64,000 nucleotides of DNA from Tetragonia tetragonoides (taxonomy: Eukaryota > Streptophyta > Magnoliopsida > Caryophyllales > Aizoaceae), in NCBI GenBank assembly GCA_038025085.1, contig CM076145.1:18024500-18088499 (forward strand). The letters are read 5' to 3'. The notes below the pieces were generated by a model. The model did not search any database. It worked only from the letters and a program-made list of their open reading frames with translations, and was not told the origin of the DNA. Position numbers and translations under genes: made by a program. Positions 47,097-56,545 of the stretch are shown piece after piece (the stretch's first letter is position 1; every line of letters starts with the position of its first letter).

Positions 47097-47902
47097 TGAT
47101 AAAGCCTTAATATTTGTGGATTTAACTTTATATGGTGAAATTCTCATCTTGTATTGACTTGAATTTTCCTTTTGTTGTTTTTGTGTAGATATGGCTTCAA
47201 GAGAGACTCCACTTGCTTGAGGCTCCCATTGACCCTAGGAAGTTCCTCCCTAAGCACTTTCGGGCGAGACGCCGAAAGTACTCTGAATCCTCTCGGGAGG
47301 AGTGGATAGCATACTTCTACACTGACATCCAACCGGCTTGGTTCGTCCCGTGGTGGCGCACCACCTAAATTGTAGGGTGTAGTGAGAATGTGCCCTTTAC
47401 GAGGATCATTGGTTTGTACACTTTGACGTTCTTCCTACCGAACCGCCTCCTCCGCCAATACGGCTTAAGGCAAAAGATCCCGAATGTGAGTTGTGAGCCT
47501 CCTTGCCAAAGGCCCTTAACATCCTCCTTGGTGTCTAATTGGGAACAACACTGGAACCGTCGCCAAGTGTGGGCTAAGCCGGTGTATCCGCATTCAAACG
47601 GGTTATCTAGCTTTTATGAGGAATGGATTTGGAGCGGTGACCATCAAGTCAACCATGAGGAAAAAGAGTTGTTCAAAGTCCGTAAATATGATGAGCCAAG
47701 CGGTATAAGGATAACTCCCATCGATAGGCCCACTAAACCTTCCAAGCCCCAAACTAAGGGTAAGGGAAAAGGCAAGGCAAAGGCCCAATCTAAAAAGATG
47801 AAGAATCCGGCCCACTCGGCCAAGCAAGTAGCTCCAATTAGGCCCAATGATCACGAGGCCTCTTCTAGCTATGGTAGGGAAATATGGGCTCCAAAAGAAT
47901 GA
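46388..47902 (+). pseudogene. DUF7745-type retroelement-borne gene, copy 1
   Basis: Exon 1 (46388-47050) and exon 2 (47189-47902) join in phase across a GT-AG intron. The protein matches the plant DUF7745 family: WDPKFHVFCFGAHEMCPLVE, VPYLGN, the Leu-rich GSPLLLQ at the splice junction, then IWLQERLHLLEAP and WFVPWW in exon 2. One in-frame TAA at 47366-47368 cuts it short; otherwise the frame is open for about 458 codons. The C-terminus is Lys/Pro-rich. The biochemical role of this domain is unknown to me. It lies antisense and downstream of the outer gypsy pol. The intron begins with a 41-base T run four bases after the donor GT starts. Confidence 0.8.
47055..47095 (+). repeat. 41-base poly-T in DUF7745 intron
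   Basis: An unbroken T run directly after the splice donor of the 138-bp intron at 47051-47188. Confidence 0.95.
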
Positions 47903-48386
47903 ATGGAACTTGATGAGCCTAGCGAACCCGTCCAAGAGCCCGAAATTAAGGACAAGGAGGAGTAGTCCACCTCTAGTTGTCTAGCAAGTCTTGCTTTTTT
48001 GTGCTTAGTAGTATAATTCAAATAACGGGTTTGCATGCCTAAGTAGATGTAGTTTAGAATTGCCCTTTTATTTATTTATTATTGCACTCTTTTTTTTATA
48101 AGAGCATGTAATGGACTTTAGCCATATTAATGAAAGACTTGCTTATTTTGCGTTAATCGAATGGACTAAAACTCCCTTAGAGATTTATTTTATTAAAGTG
48201 GCCGGGCCCGAGTTATATAGGTTACCTACATATCCATGCGGAATCAGGCCAATGTAGTTCGTAAAACCAAATCTCGTTTATTTATTTATTTATTTATTTT
48301 CCTGATCGTGGGCCCCGCATGGACGGGTTTGACCGATTTTGACTTGGACTTGGTGCCTTAGTGGGCTCTCTCAAAGGTTCAATATT
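47903..48386. other. Spacer between DUF7745 copy 1 and outer integrase end
   Basis: No gene is seen. It is the converging 3' region of the plus-strand DUF7745 gene and the minus-strand outer pol. A (TTTA)n microsatellite lies at about 48277-48300. Confidence 0.6.
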
Positions 48387-48781
48387 TTATGCATAGAATC
48401 GCATAAGTTGGTCCATATTTGTGAGTTTAGTGAACTCGTTACCGTCTAAATCCATTAACTTTACCGCTCCATCGGACAGTATTGTCTTGATAATGTATGG
48501 GCCGGCCTAATTAGGCTTGAACTTTCCCCGAGGGTCGACTACAATGGGTCTTACCTCTTTTAGGACTAAGTCTCCCTCTTTTAGTCCTCTAGCCTTAAAT
48601 CGTTGATCAAAATGTCTTGTCATCCTTGCTTGGTAGACATGACCGTAATGTAGGGCATTTAGTCGTCTTTCATCTAGCAAGATCAGTTGGTCATACCGGG
48701 CTTGGACCCAATCTACTTCGGGTAATTATCTTTCCAAAGCTATCCTTGAAGAAGGGATTTCTACCTCGACTGGGAGTACCG
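48387..48781 (-). pseudogene. Outer gypsy integrase C-terminal part
   Basis: The minus strand encodes the end of a gypsy integrase: VLPVEVEIPS, ERRLNALHYGHVYQARM, the GPF-like stretch FKARGLKEGDLVLKEVRP, and the tail KLMDLDGNEFTKLTNMDQLM, ending at a TAA (48387-48389). Two in-frame stops are present, one in the ALER-LPEVDW stretch and one before AGPYIIK. It continues directly from 57803 across the inner element, which was inserted between the two parts. Confidence 0.92.
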
Positions 48782-49101
48782 CCTCCTGTAGACGCCAAAA
48801 AAGCGTCTTCAGATTTCTCTCCAAAAGCCCGATGATGAAATGAGTAATTTATAAACTTGAACTGCTATTTTTGCTTTAATAGTTAAGATAATGTCTCAGG
48901 TTTTTCCTCCAAACACTCATTCATTCCATTTCATTCAAAAGCCCCGTTCAAGAGCTTTCAAACGACACATCTCATGCCTCTTTCCGACTCCCGGTCGCCA
49001 AGTTGCGATTTAGGGGTAAAACCGTCTTTTACCGTTCAAGGGTAAAACGGTATTTCCACATTTTTCGGAATATTTAAATTCCTCCGGAAAATAATAACGG
49101 A

Positions 49102-49130
49102 CTGGATGTCGTCATTATGACGACATCCAG
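49102..49130. repeat. Perfect 13-bp-arm hairpin in 5' LTR
   Basis: CTGGATGTCGTCA, then tta, then the exact inverse TGACGACATCCAG. It is absent from the partner LTR. Confidence 0.95.
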
Positions 49131-49166
49131 CTGGCTGCTGACAGCCCGTCAGCGGCCCAGGCCAGG

Positions 49167-49214
49167 GCCGCTAGCGGCGCTGGTGCTGACCATATTCCCA
49201 GGGCTGCTAGCGGC
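49167..49214. promoter_or_regulatory. GCCGCTAGCGGC palindromes upstream of LTR TATA box
   Basis: A perfect 12-bp palindrome lies at 49167-49178 and a one-mismatch copy (GCTGCTAGCGGC) at 49203-49214, each followed by gctg. They lie 90-140 bp upstream of TATAAATA at 49302. Confidence 0.65.
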
Positions 49215-49301
49215 GCTGACCCTGCTTCTTGCCCGAATCTTTTTTCGGCCCAAATCCAAATTTCGGGTCCTTTTCAGCCGTCCAACCCTACTTCCTGCGC
49301 C

Positions 49302-49309
49302 TATAAATA
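49302..49309 (+). promoter_or_regulatory. TATA box of inner 5' LTR
   Basis: TATAAATA followed by a C-rich leader; conserved in the 3' LTR at 56999-57006. Confidence 0.75.
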
Positions 49310-50098
49310 CGACCCTCCACCCTCAGTTCAAAACACACAATCTACAGTAGACAACCTCTATTCTCAGTAGTATTGACTCTAAGCTTCCCCCTCTTTCTTC
49401 CAAACTTGAGATCTATTTTTACTATTCTTGTCAAATATAGTCTACAGTTCAGGTACAAATTCCTGGGGGCTCAAATTAAATTAATTGCCTAATTGTTTAT
49501 TTTCTAGTAGTCATAATGTAGATATCATGCTAGAATAGCGTTTTATTGCTTCCTAAATATTGTCTGTATAGTCGCTGTGCTGCTCAATTTTTCAAACCGA
49601 ATGCATGTCTAATAAGGGTTAATAATAAATGTTTTGATGCTTGTGATGAACCAATTAATAGTCTAAGTCTAGGTTGTTAATCCGGTTTTGCATGGGAATT
49701 ATGTCTTTAAATTATTAAGGAAACTTGAGTTAGTGGAGGCCATCATAATACGGGCGAGTTGGGTGCCTAACACCTTCCCACCTCGTACCTTCTCCCCCGA
49801 TATTTTTGGGTACTCATATTTTCTATATGAGCGGGAGTCTTTCTAAAAACATGATTAGTTCACTTTTCGCGCTATTGGGTTGTCCCTTCGGTTTGTCCCT
49901 TCGATAAAACGCCGATAGCAGATTTTTGACCTCTTTCATGGTTTTATCCAATTCATGTATTTACAAAATCCTTTCTAACTCGATGGTCCTTTGAACTTAT
50001 CTAAACCCCCAACTTACAAATTTTCTATAAGGACGCACTCCGTGGAAACCAATACATTTATGTAAAAAGGATTGGACGAAAATCCCGGGTCCTTACAG

Positions 50099-50116
50099 TG
50101 GCGACTTCACTGGGGA
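50099..50116 (+). promoter_or_regulatory. Primer-binding site of inner element
   Basis: TGGCGACTTCACTGGGGA starts two bases after the LTR. It resembles the tRNA-Arg-type primer site of Ogre elements (TGGCGACT...CTGGGGA); the exact tRNA was not verified. Confidence 0.75.
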
Positions 50117-51171
50117 TTTATCTAAGAGGGTGAGACTCGAAAGTCAAGATTGCTTAATTGTTTAATAACATGTTCCATATTTTTGCATCATTTGCATGTG
50201 CTTTTGCACAACCTTTTGACCCTTATCGACCCTCGAGGAAGTTTGTGTCGCAACTCGTAGACGACCCGTATATCTAAAGGAATATACAGTTGTCCTATCG
50301 TGCAAATCGACGCTTCCTCACCCATGACTCATCAATCCTTGTTGATGAAAAGAATTACAATTGATGTGTCGACCATCCGCCCAACGGAAATTGTAATTTG
50401 TCGTGGTAACCTCACAGGAGCCAAAAGCCTCTAACCCACATTCGTGTATTCGCTTGCTTGTTGTGCATATGTCGTTGTAATGCCCGTCTGATCACATGTT
50501 TGCCTGTAAACTGCGTTGTCATTATGCTTGCATGAATGCATGAATATCGTGATTATGTGCCAACATGTACTTACGTGCTAGGAGTCATTTCTTTTATTTT
50601 TTTTTTAGCTAGTTTCTAATGCCCGAAGATGGTGCGAGAATTTCAATTCAATGAACAATCATCAAGTCATTGAACAATCTTCTAGGATCTTTTTAGTAAA
50701 AAACAAAAAGTCAGTCTTTCAGTTTCCCCTCTCCCTTTTTTCTATTTCTTTATTTTCTTTTTTTTCTTTTGATGTAATTCAGATTCGGTCAAAAAAAAAA
50801 AAAAGAAAATCGAAAATAAAAAAATCAAAAATAAAAAAAATTGAAAAAACCAAAAGCCGCCGAAAATCAAAACAAAAAAAAAATCGCAAAAAAATATAAA
50901 AAGACCTAAATTCTTTTATTTTATTTTTGTTTTATCCCATTTTCCATTTTCTTTGAGTCTAGAAAAATAAAAATAGGATAGTCCATATTTTTCAATTTTT
51001 CTTATTTTCGTTCATTGACTTTATTTTCCTTGGATATTAGGGAAATATTCGGGCATTTAGGCTTAAGGACTTTTTTTAGGACAATGTGTTTTTCTATGTG
51101 TGGGTCAACTTTTTCTTAGATGAGAGTCTCGTGGTCTTTTTGATTCTAAAAGGTCTTCTACTCGTTCAGAT
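50117..51171 (+). other. Long leader of inner element
   Basis: No gene is seen. It contains an A-rich low-complexity block at about 50790-50905 that is open for 82 codons only because of its composition. Confidence 0.6.
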
Positions 51172-51484
51172 CATGCCAGGGTCCCTCAAGCGTTCCACAG
51201 CAGAAGATACACAGAACGAATCTCTCCTCATGCCAGGGTCGGAAATGGGCCAGAATGCTAAGAAGATCAAAACTCATTTTGTGACAACTGCATATCCAAT
51301 TCGCGAAACTTCAAGAGAGTCGATACTTGATACTCAAGACGAATCCCTTGATTTGGATGAACAACTGGACCGATCACTCCGAGAGGCCAAAATCCAAGTA
51401 GGCCTTGATCCCGATGAAACCCCGCGCCTCGTTGAGTACAGAATCGCAGGCAAAGTACAAAAGCCTGATGGCGACAACGCTTGA
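51172..51484 (+). CDS. Short plus-strand frame of inner element, unknown
   Basis: From the Met in MPGSLKRSTAEDTQNESL, 103 codons run to a TGA at 51482-51484. The protein is acidic and Ser/Asp-rich (ESLDLDEQLDRSLREAK) and matches no domain I recognise. It holds the position of a retroelement first frame or gag start. It stops where the antisense DUF7745 homology begins (about 51480), so it may be the stump left by a deletion. An earlier in-frame Met lies at 51086. Confidence 0.4.
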
Positions 51485-51893
51485 ATATTGCGTTCTTGTC
51501 AGAAGAAATAGCTAATTTTTCGCAGAGTTGAACCAAGTCCACATCGACACCCAGAACCATGTTTTTGGCTTCTGCAGATGACAAACCCAAGAATTTCTTG
51601 TACTGATCCCTAAAACCATCTCTCACATAAGGCATAGCTGGGGGAAGAACATCAGGCATATTAGTGATCGCAGCAAGTTCTTCAACTAAAGGGCATAATT
51701 CAGAGTTACCAAAACGGAAAACATGCAGGTCAGGGTGCCTATAATTCAGAGCGGACCGAAGTAGAGGCCACAATATTTTTGTTGGTTTTAAGGTCAGCAA
51801 GGTAGAGACATGGAACGAAGCTAGTTCAAGTTTATCTTCTATGGTCAGATTTTTGCACCAGGCAACGAACAGGTTTTCAAAGGATTTCACCAT
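51483..51893 (-). pseudogene. DUF7745-type gene, copy 2, truncated
   Basis: On the minus strand the frame from 51893 (MVKSFENLFVAWCKNLTIED) is clearly homologous to copy 1 at 46388: HPDLHVFRFGNSELCPLVEE matches its WDPKFHVFCFGAHEMCPLVE, and MPYVRD and FVLCL follow. Homology ends after FVLCLRFC near 51485. The frame stays open to 51267 only by reading through the reverse of the plus-strand frame. The second exon (IWL... and WFVPWW) is missing. A TATAAATA on the minus strand lies at 51965-51972, and palindromes at 52026-52067. Confidence 0.78.
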
Positions 51894-51964
51894 GCTGAAA
51901 ATTTGGGAAATTTGGGAGAGCTAAGGTCTGAAAAGTGATACAATATCAAGTATCCCGTAAATCA

Positions 51965-51972
51965 TATTTATA
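51965..51972 (-). promoter_or_regulatory. TATA box of antisense DUF7745 copy 2
   Basis: The minus strand reads CTATAAATATG, 72 bases before the ATG at 51893, within 70 bases downstream of two palindrome copies. Confidence 0.6.
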
Positions 51973-52025
51973 GGCAAAAACGCGGGCCAAAGAAGTCAAA
52001 AATCCACAAAAAAGCCTTGACCAGC

Positions 52026-52067
52026 GCCGCTAGCAGCCCAAGCCTCCAGCCCAGCGCCGCTAGCGGC
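52026..52067. promoter_or_regulatory. GCCGCTAGCGGC palindromes upstream of DUF7745 copy 2
   Basis: GCCGCTAGCAGC at 52026-52037 and the perfect palindrome at 52056-52067, both preceded by cagc. The spacing to the TATA box is about 55-95 bases. Confidence 0.6.
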
Positions 52068-52461
52068 CCTGACCCTGGCCCGGTCCGAATTTTCCTTACG
52101 CTCCAGCTCGTCCCATTGATCCGGTCTGCCCTATTTAAGTCCAGTTTTGATACCCGCGCTGAATCACAAAGCCCGAGACTCTCTTAGTTTTATCTTTTTC
52201 AATTTTTTTATTTTTTTTATTATTTTTCTGTTTTTTATGGGGTATAATATGTGTAATTTTTGCTTTTTCTTGCAGTTTTTTACCTTTTTTCTTTATTTTA
52301 TTCCCCAAATTATGGCTTTTCCTACTGCATAACGCATTGCATACTTAGAGATCAGACGGGCATAATCAAGTCATCATATCATATCATATATATCATAAAA
52401 ATGCATAAAAACAGGAGTTCGAAATCTCAAGATCAATGTCTACAAGGAGATCCAACATCGC
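52068..52461. other. Spacer between the two antisense genes
   Basis: No gene is seen. T-rich sequence downstream of the PMD copy and upstream of the DUF7745 promoter. Confidence 0.55.
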
Positions 52462-55076
52462 TCAGCTAGGGTCGTCATCTCCGTTGCTGTCAGCCTCATC
52501 ATCAATGGACAGCCCCTGACCGTAGTTCCCAGTCGAATAGTGAAGAGAAGAGCTATAAATGGGCCTGCTGTTTTCGGGCCTCATGTCCCGCCCATCATAT
52601 GCTGGTGCACGCATAGGGGCAAAGAAACTCTCTGTGACCTGACTGGCGAAATCCATAGCCATATCCTGATGCGAAGGCCCAGTATGCGGCACATCCCATC
52701 CAGGGGCATTCGCCCAACCTTCAACCGTGGGGGTAACAATGGGCCTGCTATCAAGAGAAGGCTGGAAACCCACAGGGGAGAACATCTCTGGAATGTACGG
52801 CACAGAAGTTCCTGGCGCCTCATCAACAGGAGGCTTGGTCACAGCTACGGGAGGTGAACGAGCAACAGATGGTCTTCTCGCCGAAGAGGCCCTCGCAACA
52901 GAAGAATGCCGAGGCCCCACCAAAGACGAGGACTGGGACATCTGCAAACAATCAAGATCGAGATGTTAAGTTAAGCACTTCACTTAGCTAAACAAAGGAT
53001 AAAAGTCTACTTACATCAACGGTACGAGACCGACAAATCTTCCCCTTGTCCATTACTTGACCATAACCTTTATTCAGCAAGTGGATGAGCTTGAAGATCT
53101 GAGAGGTCTGCTCCCGGTTCAACTACAAAAAGAGAGCCACAAGATAGAGTCAGCACTCAAAAGCAAACACAAACAAAAGAAGGGATAAAAAGGAGCTCAC
53201 CCCCGTACAACCATCAGGCAAGGGCAAGCCCTCCACAGCCTCTCCGTCAGCCATATGAAGAGGGAACTCCTCTACTATGCGTCCCCCACTCTCCCCAATG
53301 TACCTCACCTCATTGGTCGGCAAGGTCACGCTTGGGGGCTGACCCCGAGGAACTCTAGAATGAGACCTCCTAGGATCCTGAGGAGCTAGACGATCCGCCT
53401 ACAAGACACAATAAGTCAGTATATCACACATACAGCTAAAAAGATGCAGATAAGTTTCTTACCTCAGAAGTAAAGTCTGGCATCAAGCGGTCCAAGAAGT
53501 AGGCCAGGTACACGGCCGTGCGGACCAAGCCAACAACCTCTGGCATAAGAAACTCCGTGACCGCCATACCACGGATCAGGACTCCCAAGTCCCGCACACT
53601 CAGACCACGCATATAGAACATGGTCAAAGGAGGATCCTCCAGAACCAGGTAACTACCCAGGGAGGGATAGACCAGCCGAGTCAAACAGTCCCCCAAGTAC
53701 CATACAAAGACCACCCGCAGAGAAGACACTCTAAAGGACTCCAGGGTAATATGGGGTGGAACCCCAGGGATACCATCAAAAGCAGACCATGACACCTGCA
53801 AAGAAAATGCTCCAGAGAGGTACATGAGTGGTTACCCCTACCAATCCACCATGAACCTAATGGGAACATCCTTAAACCAGGACGGTGAGGACCGAAAGCC
53901 GGAAAATACTCAAAGAACCACAGCTGCCATACAAGCAAGAAAATAAGCTCCAAGCCCAAAAGCAAGCACGTGCAAAGAAAAAAAAAACAAATGGGCCTAC
54001 CTCCAGTATCCTCCATGGGCCTCAGATAGATGTCCTCTCACTCGTCTCCTTAGGCCTACAAGCCCGACGACACCATCTCACCAAGGAAGCATAAGCGGAA
54101 GCACCGAGGTTGTACTCATGGACTTTGGACAAATCCTCCAGACATGTCAAGAAACCGACTTGACATACACTCTTCTTCTGAGCAAAGATAGTAGAACCCA
54201 ATAAGCAAGCCAGGAAAATACGGGCTCTCTGGTCCTCAGTAAGCCTCTGCTCCGCCAGAGCCGCCCACAGCCGTGCCAAAGAAACCCGATCCTTATCAAA
54301 GTGGACAAACACAGGCCCGTAAAGCTCAAGCATACTGTCACTCTGTCGCCAATAGTTCGCGTCTTACCGAATACGACGCCCTCTAAAGGATAGCCCCGTC
54401 AGCACAACAAACTGATAAGGGGTGGGAAACATCTCTCTTAAAGGTGTATGGAAAGTGTTCGTGGAATCCCAAAACCTCTCCAATAACCCCCTGGCAATGA
54501 TCCTAGAATCCCCCGAGTGACAAGCAGGGATAACAGTCAAGAAATGGTCCAAACCCGAACCTAGTACCAAGTTCCTAGCCCCCACTGAAAAGGTCTCCAG
54601 CATCATAGCACAATGGAACGTAGCCCCATGAGACTGCAACAAAACACCAACACCCTAGCCAACAAACAAATTTTCCTCAACACCCCATATACTACAAATA
54701 CAGCTAAAATAATTCCACACAAATTATATGTAGCTGACCACCAATCCAGTACAAGTCCCAATTTGTTCGTGTGCTGAAGCACTAACAGTTCCAGTTTTCA
54801 GTTCAAATATACTGAACAGAAAAAAAAGGGGGGGAAAATCGGAAAACATACCAGCTCTAAGTTAGACAGATGACTCTGCCTATCCGGTAGTAGAACACTG
54901 CGGTTCCAAACCCCAGCCGGGTGCCACTCCAGCCGCATGAAAGAATCCTGGTACAACCAAGCTCCATCTGCGTGACTAGTCGGAGGTGCTCTAGTAGAAG
55001 GTAACCCGGTGCGGAAAAGACTCCGGTCATACTCCTCCTCACTTATGGGACGTTTTCGTTTATCCACGGGAGCCAT
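52462..55076 (-). pseudogene. Antisense plant mobile domain (PMD) gene with introns
   Basis: Likely exons on the minus strand: 55076-54852, 54633-54001, from 53923 (end uncertain), 53795-53463, 53398-53201, 53122-53015 and 52941-52462, with GT-AG borders. The second exon has the aminotransferase-like plant mobile domain (Pfam PF10536): HSGDSRIIARGLLERFWD, TPYQFVVLTGLSFRGRRI, then AEQRLTEDQRARIFLACLLG, continuing into LWFFEYFPAF. PMD proteins include MAIN and MAIL1 of Arabidopsis and many retroelement-borne copies. In-frame stops at 54364-54366 (TAA) and 54022-54024 (TGA), and an out-of-phase join before 53795, make it non-functional. The N-terminus is Lys/Arg-rich and the last exon is Ser/Pro-rich. 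It runs antisense to its host element. Confidence 0.82.
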
Positions 55077-55375
55077 GGGAGCACAATGAAGCTTTCTCTC
55101 TCTACAAGTGGGAAAATCAAAGTTTCAGATTTGCAAAGAACAAGCACCCATTCAACAATGCAACCCAAAATTCAACAACTAGGCGGAAAAATAAGCAAGT
55201 TCAAGACAAAAACAGAAGAAATTGGTCAAGAATCGACTTACCTCAAGCAAAGTGGAGCACTCAACAATGGAGGAAGCTCAAAGGTTTGCTCTCAACAAAG
55301 TGAAGCTCGACAATGAAGACGAAGGCAAGCGAAAAAAAAGAGAAGCGCCGAAGCGCTTTTACTTGGCTCAAGCCC

Positions 55376-55439
55376 GCCGCTAGCGGTGCTGGCCAGAGCC
55401 GCTAGCGACCATTCTCAAAGGCCCAACGCCGCTAGCGGC
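55376..55439. promoter_or_regulatory. GCCGCTAGCGGC palindromes upstream of antisense PMD gene
   Basis: Three copies lie at 55376-55387 (last base changed), 55398-55409 (one change) and 55428-55439 (perfect), about 300-360 bases before the PMD start codon. No clear TATA box was seen between. Confidence 0.6.
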
Positions 55440-55745
55440 CCTGCAGACCTGCACGTGCGGGCCCCTCTGCTGTCCTACGACCTCTTTTTCCAGTCCAAAG
55501 TTCGATACTTCAGCTCATTCGCGGGAAATATCAGTACCAAGTGCGCGGGAACAAAGTACTCCGGCCCACAAATTCAAATTCGACAGTTGGCCCATTTTAC
55601 GGTACCAACTATTTTCAGGTAAAACTAACCCGTTTATATTTGCAGGACCCAGATACTCGGATCTACACTGCGACAACCCTTACCGCCCAGAGTGCTAAAA
55701 TTATTTTTAAAGCCCGGAAATTCTATCGGCCTTACAGCTCAATAT

Positions 55746-56128
55746 TACAAACTTTGGGCCAGTCAATGATCGCTTAAGCTATTGCGATTAAATTGTCCTC
55801 CTGCGAAATTACAAATTCGGGTCAGTCAATGATCGCTTAAGCTATTGCGGTTAAACTGCCTTTCTGCGAAATTACAAATTTTGGGGTCAGTCAATGGTCG
55901 CTTAAGCTATTGCGGTTAAACTGTCCCTCTGCGAGGTTACAAATTTTAGGGTCAGTCAATGGTCGCTTAAGCTATTGCGGTTAAACTGTCCCTCTACGAG
56001 GTTACTTATTATATGTCAGTCAATGATTGCTTAAACTGTTGCGGTTATACTGTCCATTATTTTTTTATATATATATGTGTTTCAGTCAATGATTGCTTAA
56101 GCTATTGCATTCAAATTGTTCATATGTC
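55746..56128 (+). repeat. 64-bp tandem array, six copies
   Basis: cagtcaatg begins copies at 55760, 55823, 55888, 55953, 56017 and 56083. Most units read gtcagtcaatgatcgcttaa, then gctattgcggttaaactgtc, then ctctgcgaggttacaaattt. The last two copies are the most diverged. Arrays before the 3' LTR are common in Tat/Ogre elements. Confidence 0.93.
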
Positions 56129-56545
56129 CTAACCATTTTTGCAGCCGTTATTTTAATCGCGCTGTCTCGTTGACTTTTTCGTTTCTCATACAGGGACAGA
56201 ATCTCGACATCCGCCAAGCGGTGTTTAGTCACTATTTGTCGAAACACTCCACGTTGATCATTCTCAAAGTATTACTAACCTTTTCATTCACTCTGAATAC
56301 AGGTCCCCAGCAGATTTAGATCATCTACGAGCGGTGTTCTATTCTGCTACCATAACCTCTATTTTCTCTTGTGTTCACAGAGATGAAATCTTAGAGCGCT
56401 ACGAGCATGTCCCAACTCAGGTTTGTCTTCATATGCATACATACTGTACACTCTCACACACCATGTTCACATCAGCATCCTGCATGTCGCCTTCGGAATA
56501 CTTTGATCTTCGCTTTTACTCAAGCTCGATCAAAGTGGGGGCTTC
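56129..56545 (+). other. 3' untranslated part of inner element with polypurine tract
   Basis: No gene is seen. It ends with the purine-rich tract caaagtgggggcttc at 56531-56545, right against the 3' LTR. Confidence 0.65.

Larger units (their letters stand above)
48787..50097 (+). repeat. 5' LTR of inner element
   Basis: 1311 bp. It holds two palindrome copies (49167-49178 and 49203-49214), a TATA box (49302-49309) and a near-perfect hairpin (49102-49130). Confidence 0.93.

Noticed and set aside
51267..51482. C-terminal extension of the DUF7745 copy 2 frame
   Set aside because: This part is the reverse complement of the plus-strand frame and has no homology to DUF7745 copy 1.
54364..54366. 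Splice donor at CG|gtaaga in the PMD copy
   Set aside because: The next coding block begins only about 25 bases later, too short for an intron; an in-frame stop is the simpler reading.
55746..56128. Regularly spaced repeats like a CRISPR array
   Set aside because: The units are contiguous 64-bp tandem copies without unique spacers, in a plant retroelement.
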